Below, piece by piece: positions 56,040 through 64,000 of a DNA stretch of 64,000 bases. Each line of letters starts with the position of its first letter. The first letter of the stretch is position 1. Made by a program: the position numbers and the translations under genes. This stretch comes from Eurosta solidaginis (taxonomy: Eukaryota; Arthropoda; Insecta; Diptera; Tephritidae): the NCBI RefSeq assembly GCF_040869045.1, contig NW_027136916.1:558001-622000 (forward strand). Reading direction: 5' to 3'. The notes beneath the pieces were generated by a model. The model made no database searches. It was given only the letters and a program-made list of their open reading frames with translations, and was not told the origin of the DNA.

Positions 56040-58675
56040 GAAAATTGCCAATATTTGCCAAAATGATGGAGTTATTCATTTCCATAAGTCCTTCCACCTG
56101 ATTGGGGGTCTTTCGTTTGATTGTAAAACAAATTCTGGTTTAACACATTCAGTATATATGACGTCTTTATTGACCGTTCAGCTCAATCTAACCTATGTGC
56201 GGAGGAAATTTTCCGAAATTGCGCGTTATTGAATTTGTCGGCTAGTATGATGTTAATAGATCGAGGTTAGATGCAAGTTCAGGCTTCCTGTTTGTGTTCT
56301 GTGTCTTTCAAGCGATAGGTGACGCGACTAAACATGTGGGGCTTGGAAAGTTATCCAGAGTTCATATGATCACGGCATATAATATCTGCTACAGTGGCCA
56401 AAGCAAGATGTAGACATCAAGTTGGAAGGTGATTCAGAAATGCCTGATAAGCGGCGTTCCATATCTACCGAAAGTGGCAGGCTTTAGTTAGAGTACGCTT
56501 GACTGGCCTTTGGGAAATGTGATTCATTCGTCACAGAAAACTTTGAACATATGTATATCATCTTCTTTATGATAACAAAATCCTTCTACCGAAAGAGAAG
56601 CTCGGAATAAATCTCTTTGGAGTTTTTGTAATAATTTTTATATTTAAAAAATAAATTTTATATTTATAATAATTTTTAGTACATTTATACATGTGTATGT
56701 GTATGTATGTAAGTACTCTGTGTTGTGTGACTGCCACTAAAAGTAAGGAATTTCTCAAAGTAAGGCATACTTTCATGTATACGCTGCAGCAGTAACCAGT
56801 CAGCTAGCAGCCAGTCAGTCAGTCGGTCCCTCACCCGAACAGCTTGTGGTAAGTCATTGCACTTTACTGTGCCACATATAATATTTCACGCTTAAACAGC
56901 AAAAACACATACACAAATGCATGGCATACTTGCTGGCAAAGCACACACTTACGAGCGCATACACATATGTGTGTATGTTTGTAATTGCGTAAGTGATTTC
57001 GTTAAGTATATGTGAGCGTATGCTGAGCAAAAGCGCACATTAAATCAAACGAAAATTGGAAGTGTGGGCATATAGTAGGAAAGGTGAAGAAAGAGGAACT
57101 GAGGCAACGAAAAGGAAAATACCAGAAATTGAATTGGATAGGAAATAAGTGGTCCTACTGAAGAGACGGAAGTAAAACATGTAACGTAAGACAAAAGGGG
57201 CAGTAGAGCAAGGAACAATGACAGCTTTTTGAGACATGTTAAGCTCGCAACAACAACTATAAAAATATATTAAAAGTGCACTCAAATGGCAGCGATATTC
57301 AAGTGATTTTTCAAAACTCAGCTGGAGCATATTGAATTCAAGCACAAACATACATATTTGTATATGCATGCTTAAAACAGTGTATATAGTTGTTTAAGCT
57401 ATACAATACCATTGTTTGAAATGATATGCATGTATGCATTTATATGCAAGTATGTGTGTAAAAATTTACTTTTTGCAGGGCACTCAAGTGTAAGTGGTCG
57501 CCGTCGTGGTCGCATAGTTTAGCGACAAAATAGCAGACAAATGTAGTCATATATACATACATACATAAGTAAGTACATATACATGTATAAGTGCTTGTAT
57601 TTGTTCAACGTGGCACACTTTTTACAAACATAAATATGTATACAATTTTACCAGCATATTCAAATATACATGCGAAGTATGCCAAAAGTCTGTTAAAGAC
57701 TACGCTGGGGAAAGGGTCATTGTACAGAACAAAACGCCCTAAGTACACAGTTATAAAGGAAAATCTGTACAAGTTTTTCAAAAGTGTAGACAAAAAATGT
57801 TTTCCTACTGTTTAAATTGTCTTCCACTATAATACGACTTGTATAAATTCGCATTTTTATATGAAGTCTTTAATACTTTTATTAATTGACAATATCACCA
57901 CTAGTTGAGCATTTGGCAGTTGGCTTGGGCAACAGGCTGCGTCGAAAATAGAGTCGCTAAGCTTAAGCTTGGTTATAAAGTCAACTTTATTGACGTGGTC
58001 CTCAGGCAACACAAGACTAAGAGAGGTCACCTTAACCCTTTACAACCCCAATGGTGTATTCGGGAGGCTGAGTAGGGCAAAACTGGTAATTTGATCCCTT
58101 AAACGAAACTGAAAATTGCCGAAATTTGAAGGTTCCGCGATAGAGAATATAAAAGATTCAGTAACCGCTGTGCAAGAGATGAGCGGTAGTATGAGACCGC
58201 GGATCCAAAAGAGCTCTATTAGAAAAACAGTTTACACCAACGATGTGGTAAACGTGGACGATGAGCATACCATAAGCAGAACAACAACAGTTGAGCTTGA
58301 TTGTTAGGGTGAAAATGATAGCGAAGGTAGCATGAGGACTATCTATTAGTAGTCTCAAAAGCATCCTTCTGGGCAATGCATTTGCCAAATAAGAATCCAA
58401 TATGTTGCAATACTAGCAACTTCTGGTACTATTAACACCGCGGCCTGAACCATTGTTTTATTCTATTGTATTAAGTCAACTTTAGACTCCTCCAGAAAAA
58501 AAATCCTTTCGCTGAGCGCCTTCTCCTTTATAACCGCCCGCGACATATTAGGCAACTGCAAAGAAAATGGAAAACACAATTGCACCAGCGTTTACTTTGC
58601 AAGTTGGTTTGTCTGCACAGAAGAATACACATATTTGGATAAAAAAGCTGTAAGTACTTAGAACTCGGAAAGGTC
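56040..58675. other. No recognised gene
   Basis: CATA/GTAT-rich microsatellite patches occur at 56690-56720 and 57550-57600. The small frames at 57591-57815 and 58116-58307 are unrecognised. Confidence 0.3.
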
Positions 58676-58679
58676 GAGT

Positions 58680-59340
58680 CATCGGTTATAGATTTGGAAT
58701 CGATTTTGTATTGAAGCTTAATCGGTATTAATAAGTCGTCGATATCAATCGATAACTTTTTGATACCAAATCAGAAAAAATGTGTAACTTTTCGATAGCA
58801 AATCGATAACACACATAATTTGACAAATCTAAGGCAAACAAGTCGATAAATTTTTGATAAAATATCATATTAATCGAAAATTTTTCGATAAAAAATCGAT
58901 AAATTTTCGATAACGAATCGAAATAAGGTTGGCTGCCTCCACTTTAACAAAAAACAAAGCAGGTCCACAAAACTTTTATAAAATTTGTATACAAATAACA
59001 TTTCAAAATTCTTTATATTTATTATGAATATGGAGCTGTTATCGAAATGTTATCGAATATTTTTATAAAATTTATCGTTATGTTATTTATTTTTAAGCGG
59101 AATGTTGCAAATTTTTTATCGTCACCTCATCGAAAAGTTATCGATAACGATAAGTAATAGATTTGGCACAGAAATGTAAACGATTTCTTATCGGATTGCT
59201 ATCGATTCGTTATCGTTGTGCTATGTACTATTCATCGGTTTGTTTTAAAACGGATACCGATACAACTTCAATATAAAATAGATGACACATCTGCAAACCA
59301 TCGATGACAAGCCGATGAGTAACCAATAAGAAGCCGATGA
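58680..59340. repeat. TCGATA-rich array in inverted arrangement
   Basis: The left half (58725-58925) carries TCGATAA words mostly in one orientation (AATCGATAAC, TTTTCGATAGC, GTCGATAAATTTTTGAT). The right half (59040-59225) carries TTATCG words (GTTATCGAAT, AAGTTATCGATAACG, TATCGATTCGTTATCG). The centre is ordinary AT-rich sequence. The arrangement suggests a foldback element with minisatellite arms. It is the same motif family as 9.34-9.57 and 10.92-11.18 kb. Confidence 0.55.
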
Positions 59341-59538
59341 CTCTCTCATTATTTTAGTCTTGAGAAACTTAGAGTTTGACAAACGGAGAAGCAAACCTAA
59401 GAAGGGCTATCACTGGCTTAGCAGACAAAACTGTGTGTAAAGGACCTCATAGTTAAAAAAGATATTAGAATGAATTTCGAAAATGTGATGACGTGTTGAA
59501 TAGCATACTTAGATGGAGCAGATTTTCAGTTTTTTAGG

Positions 59539-59965
59539 TTATGTAGGCATAACTGTCCGGTCCATGAGGACCTCACATAGACTGAATGCGTCCGTAGTAC
59601 TAACAGATACCTGTTTAACGACCAAACTGAAAAACGCTTTCAAAAACCAAGACCTATGTCCTAAAATAACTCCGCACTCTTGGCAAATAGCATGTAAGTG
59701 CTGTCTACTGGCTTTTTTGAATAATCTCCCGATGGTAAATGTATGCTGGAAAGCCCCTTGGTACTCCTCACTGTCACGTGACCATGCGCCATACTCTTTC
59801 TTCATTAGTTCCTGGACTGTGTTTCTTCTTGCAAGGACTTTCCTCAACCGCGCGGTTTTGTTGAAACACTCGACCTCCGCACAGAAAATTTTCTATGAGA
59901 CTTTGCCTTTGAAATTTCATGTTTGTAGATGCTCAAGAGACTCCTATATTCGTTCCGGCACTCTT
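59539..59965 (-). pseudogene. R1-like LINE endonuclease-RT linker fragment
   Basis: On the minus strand, ECRNEYRSLLSIYKHEISKA at about 59960 and then MRKVLARRNTVQELMKKEYG and AWSRDSEEYQGAFQHTFTIG follow the linker pattern between endonuclease and reverse transcriptase in R1-type LINEs (KR.I.KAK...WR, LRK.L......L....G.WT.S.EE, THFPG). The downstream part is too diverged to place. Frame changes near 59850 separate the two blocks. Confidence 0.45.
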
Positions 59966-60004
59966 CTTTCCGCGCACAAGCCTCTTGCACTCCACCGGTA
60001 GTGC

Positions 60005-61275
60005 CTTCATAGTATGATGCATATAGCAGGATGCCAGGATAAATGCATTTGAAATACCTTTCTTAAGCTATGTCACTTACCTAGTCTTATACAAGCGTCC
60101 TTCGACTTTCGAAATGAGTTGCATTTTCATAATTTATTCTTTGTCAGTTTTTCTGTATAAATACAATTCTAATTTCTGTATAGAAACAATTTTGTCTAAG
60201 TTTTCCTAACATTTCAGCTCACTTCTTTTTTTACTCAAAACCGGATCCACAGATCCAATTACTGCTTTATGTTCCTCACTATAGCGCTGAGAACTTATGC
60301 TTGTTGCACTTTTAGGCATTTGAAATTTGCTTAATTTTAGGTCGTTATAAGTGATCAAATTATTATATTGAAAGTTTGGAAAACATTAAATGCTAAAAAA
60401 AGTTTACGGTTGCGAAACTTTAACTAGGCATTGTTATTAATTTCTCTAAGTAACTGCCAAACGGAGTAAAAGTAAGTCTGTGTGTGTGTAGTTTGAGCTA
60501 CAGCACAAGTTTACTAAGCTGCTTTATGGTTGTTTGCTCGTCACTTATCCCATCTGATCAGCTTTTGCACTTAGCTGTTGACAAAGTTAAGAGTAGATGA
60601 ATTAAAAGAGGCACAATCAAATAAAAATGTGAAATAGAGTGTTCCTATATAAGCAGGGAAATATTTTTGTTGAAGAAGGACGAAATTTTTTCCGATCATG
60701 GAATAGTCATAAAATCCCTGCGTAGAAATTTTTTTCAATATAAGTAATAATTTTATAATAATGAATAAAGGAAACACCCAAACTTTCCAATTTCGTTTTA
60801 AGTATTTGTTTATAAGGTGGATAATTCAAAAGCTTCTAAGATGAGTTCTTTTTCTACTATTTATTGATGTTCACCCTTCAACTGCTTTATGAAATTTTAT
60901 AGAATGTCAAAAATCAAGCAGAAAATTGAAAGAGTCCTTACAGGCATTTCAGATGAAAAACGAGAATGTTTCAGGTACTTAGTGTGGCCTCAAGGCAAAA
61001 ACTAGGGGTTTGTTCAAGCAGAACTTCACACCTTAAGCTTATATAACTTTTATGTGGTCGGTTTTCCAATAAGGTCAACTGATTTTCCGTCATCGCTTGC
61101 AAAATTTGTTCTGGGGAAAGCTAGGTTCAATACTGTGTTAAGTACATTTTAGTGAAAACGCGTGAGAGCAACTCAGCGAATTAAAGAAATCGCTTTGTTC
61201 TTGTTTCACCACCAACCATTACTAACTATTTCACGCCAAGCAGAATAAAAGAAGCATTAGAAACTACAGAGTAAA
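60005..61275. other. No recognised gene
   Basis: AT-rich; a (GT)n run at 60480-60489. No coding or repeat signal was recognised. Confidence 0.3.
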
Positions 61276-61280
61276 CATAT

Positions 61281-61652
61281 TGTAATACATTCTGAATCGC
61301 TGAACCGTCGAATAAATCGCTCCAATATTCAGTATTGCAAAATGGTCTTTATTAGACTACTTTGGGGGTATTATTTTACAATTACACTTCACTAATAGCG
61401 TGTTTAAATCAAACTGATTCGTTATTCCCCAGCTTGCGCTGCTTTTATACTCTCTGTTGCCTCGTTCGCATATTTCTCCTAAGGTCAAGACTTTTCACGA
61501 ACATGGAACAGTTGTATCGCATACTTGGTTATTTAGCTATATGCGTGTATGTGTGAGTACCAAATTCTGCTCTGGTTCGTTGCCTTGTACATAAGTGTGG
61601 CTGCTTGCTGTTTCATTATTTATGAACAGCATAGTGATGTCGACATGCGACA
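61281..61652 (-). repeat. LTR-like repeat, copy 2 (minus strand)
   Basis: On the minus strand it begins TGTCGCATGTCGACATCACT and contains AACAGCAAGCAGCCACAC, GGCAACAGAGAGTATAAAAG (TATA box; CTTTTATA at 61442-61449), TTTGATTTAAACACGC and AATAAAG (61348-61353), ending GTATTACA. TATA, a spacer and then a polyadenylation signal is the LTR order. Copy 1 at 16.6 kb shares the blocks with many differences. No internal region adjoins it, so it would be a solo LTR. Confidence 0.55.
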
Positions 61653-62890
61653 AACATGCTTCTCGATGGCAACAAGCCTGAAGGAAAGGAGACAGGTAAA
61701 ATTTCATCACCGGAGCTTAGACTAATTTTCTTTTTTACATTCCCGACCAACGTATAGTACAAAATGCAGATAAAAGCAGATATGGGGATTTTAAAAACCA
61801 GACTATTTGTGTTACAGCATCTACGTCCCCTGCGAAATGCATCCTACAATGGATCCTCTCAAAGAGATGGCTGAGCTTTTCATTTTCAGCCTCTTGCATT
61901 CAAAGTAATTGCTCAATTTATTTAGTATTAGCAAACTCGACAGACGATTTAAACTCCCTTGGTATGGCCAATTGGCCGTAGATGGCAGAGCGAAGAAGCG
62001 ACTGACGGTTAAGCGCCCATTAAGTAAGTAATTAAAGACCCGGAAGACGTTTTTCTGTCCTCACTTTGGTCTATCTGCCTAAATTTTAACAAGGTTTTAC
62101 CTCTTGCTCTCACACATTTCACAGCGAACAAACACACGCACTTCATTTTTCGAAAAAAAAAAAATGTTATTTTTAATTTAAAAATTGTTCATCTACGAGA
62201 GAGAAATCACAATTTTTTTCGATGCAGAATGAAGGTAAATACTCCAAAGTTTTACTGCAAAGAAGAAATATTAAAATCGATCTATCCGTTTTGGATTTAT
62301 AGCTGTGTAAACAAAAATTTTATGAATTCTTACTACAATTATAAAATTTTCCACGCCCCTATAATATATGCAATCAAATTTTATTGAAAATATCCATCTA
62401 ACGAAGCAAAGCTCTCAACTGCAAACAACTTTTTTATAATCGGAGAATTCTGTGTGAAGTTTTGGGCTTACAACGATATTCAACGACTTTGTTTTATAAG
62501 ATTTATCGATTGCTTCGGCTTATTTCTATCAAAAAGTACAACATAAATTTGAACTGCTATCAAAAAATTTAAAAGATCGAATCAGTTTTATGATCTAACG
62601 AACATTTTTAAAGGTAAGCGTTTTGCTATGTAAAAAGAAATTGCAAAATTTGGCACACCCTAATATTGATACTGAGACCGATATCGCACTGTAACTCAGA
62701 GACTTATGTCAACAATACTTTGGGACCGGAATTGATTGTTACGTAAACATTACATATATATTGGTATGACAAAACATCTGAATGAGAGGGTTTGCATATT
62801 TGATTATATGTATGTACATTAGGGTGTTTAACTTTGAAAAAAAATTTTTTTTGTTTGTTCTAGCTAGTTTGTAAAAATATCAAATTGATT
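61653..62890. other. No recognised gene
   Basis: AT-rich DNA with poly-A at 62152-62163 and no supported feature. Confidence 0.3.
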
Positions 62891-63440
62891 TAAAAGTCTC
62901 TTGTGTTTAAGAAATTGGATGGCTTTGGATTGAAATTGGTTAATTATGAAGCCGAAAAATTCCCGTATAAATTACAAAGTGACATAAGGTCAACGGCCAT
63001 AATATCAATTGACCTTATGACAACTTCAAAAGGCCGCAAGGTCAATTGAAGTTATTGGCCATATAAAATGGTTACAGTTTCAACTATATTGCCATTACGA
63101 GCATTATGCCAAAAGGTCAACTTATGAAATAGCCATAAGGTCAACTTATATTTAAAAAGCTCTTGTGTTTAAGAAATTGTATTTTTAATAATAGCGGATG
63201 GTTTTGCAGTGAAAATTGTTAAATATGATTTCGAAAAATTCCTGCATAAATTACAAAGGAGTGACATAAGGTCAACAGCCATAATGTTAATGCACCTTAT
63301 GACAACTTCAAAAGGCTGCAAGGCCAATTGAAGCTATTGACCATATAAAATGGTTACAATTTCAACGACACTGACATTATGAGCATTATGCCATTAGGTC
63401 AACTTATGAAATGGCCATAAGGTCAACTTATATTTTGTTA
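62891..63440. repeat. Tandem duplication of a ~263-bp unit rich in AGGTCA
   Basis: The unit from about 62891 (CTCTTGTGTTTAAGAAATTG, GAAAAATTCC, TAAATTACAAAG, GACATAAGGTCAAC) is repeated from about 63152 with substitutions and small insertions. Shared marks include CTTATGACAACTTCAAAAGG, CATATAAAATGGTTACA and GAGCATTATGCCA. AGGTCA occurs on the plus strand at 62987, 63039, 63114, 63138, 63269, 63396 and 63420, and as TGACCT at 63010. Confidence 0.8.
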
Positions 63441-64000
63441 AAAGTTTGCATAAAAAGTGGTTCGGTAAGGACATCCCAGGTATACGAATAAGAAGAACAC
63501 AGTCAACTAGACATTTAGTGTAACCTTCGGATCATTTTTGTTTTCGTGCTAGTCTCGGTACTCTAAAAATATGGTTATGGCCCTTTTTCCCGAAATAGCA
63601 ATTAAGTCAAATATAGTTTTTGCAAATGGCCAATTAATTATATTTTAAAGGTCATAAAGTAAGTTGTCCTTATAGCCAATTGAAGTCGCCGAAACATAAA
63701 TCCTTTTCAAGCTGTTGAGTTATCCGGTAGATCAAAAGTGAAACACTTTAATTCAAGATATATCTTTTTTAGACTTTTTAGTTTCCATGACTCCTTAATT
63801 ACACACAAACTCAAGCCTGTGCGCACTGACTCATACTTAGAGAAAAAATTTTTGTTGAGGCAGATTTTTTTGCAGAAGCAAAAAAGTAAAAGAATACTTG
63901 AACAAGTTGTTGCTTATGGAAACTACAAAGTAGTAATGAATGCGGCATAACATAACCAAAAAAACATGTGTAAGCTAAGATTGAGTGTGAAAACATTGGC

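Noticed and set aside
58116..58307. 63-residue plus-strand frame with acidic and Thr-rich sequence
   Set aside because: No known family, stops soon after, and no supporting context.

Overview
This 64 kb window looks like intergenic or heterochromatic DNA of a higher fly. The families I recognise (R1-, Jockey- and CR1-like LINE pieces, a Mdg3/blastopia-like Ty3/gypsy element, tRNA-derived SINEs, and a dispersed repeat ending in ACTCAGTTGAG / CTCAACTGAGT) are ones I associate with tephritid fruit flies. That placement is recollection of repeat families and was not checked by a search. I see no host protein gene: the only long intact reading frame is the gag-pol of one retrotransposon, and the other protein-like stretches are broken mobile-element remains.

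Layout. 0-3.3 kb: degenerate tandem repeats and an inverted-repeat element. 3.5-6.15 kb: three pieces of LINE (two R1-like, one CR1/Jockey-like 3' end with a (TTTA)n tail). 9.3-11.2 kb: TCGATA-rich DNA around a long (ATTTT)n tract, which is interrupted by a foldback element with a tRNA-like core. 11.3-11.7 kb: a 119-bp tandem repeat. 12.9-14.9 kb: two Jockey-like LINE pieces. 16.6-17.6 kb: an LTR-like repeat and a dead Tc1-like transposase. 17.9-21.5 kb: copy A of a 3.6 kb element that carries about 17 units of a 128-bp tandem repeat. 22.9-26.5 kb: SINEs, a 373-bp tandem duplication and small repeats.

28.4-33.8 kb: a complete Ty3/gypsy element on the minus strand with apparently identical 240-bp LTRs, a TAGT target duplication and an open 1374-residue gag-pol. 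Its reverse transcriptase motif reads YVDE instead of YxDD. 34.4-35.6 kb: a short copy C of the 128-bp-repeat element. 36.8-41.7 kb: one LINE split by a ~2.5 kb interval (holding a 341-bp inverted-repeat element) and by a 610-bp hAT-like element. 42.1-45.8 kb: a decayed CR1/Jockey-like LINE with ORF1 and ORF2. Its 3' region holds six related hairpins whose paired bases change together. Copy B of the 3.6 kb element (45.8-49.3 kb) abuts this LINE's 3' end. 51.5-60 kb: more R1-like LINE scraps, a second foldback element, a purine-rich strand and a TCGATA inverted array. 61.3-61.7 kb: a second LTR-like copy. 62.9-63.7 kb: a 263-bp duplication rich in AGGTCA half-sites.

The elements do not form a pathway. 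The window records nested and successive insertions, with the gypsy element and the A/B copies the youngest by sequence identity. The most unusual signals are the covarying hairpin cluster, the sequence core shared by two otherwise different tandem arrays, and the foldback elements with tRNA-like interiors.
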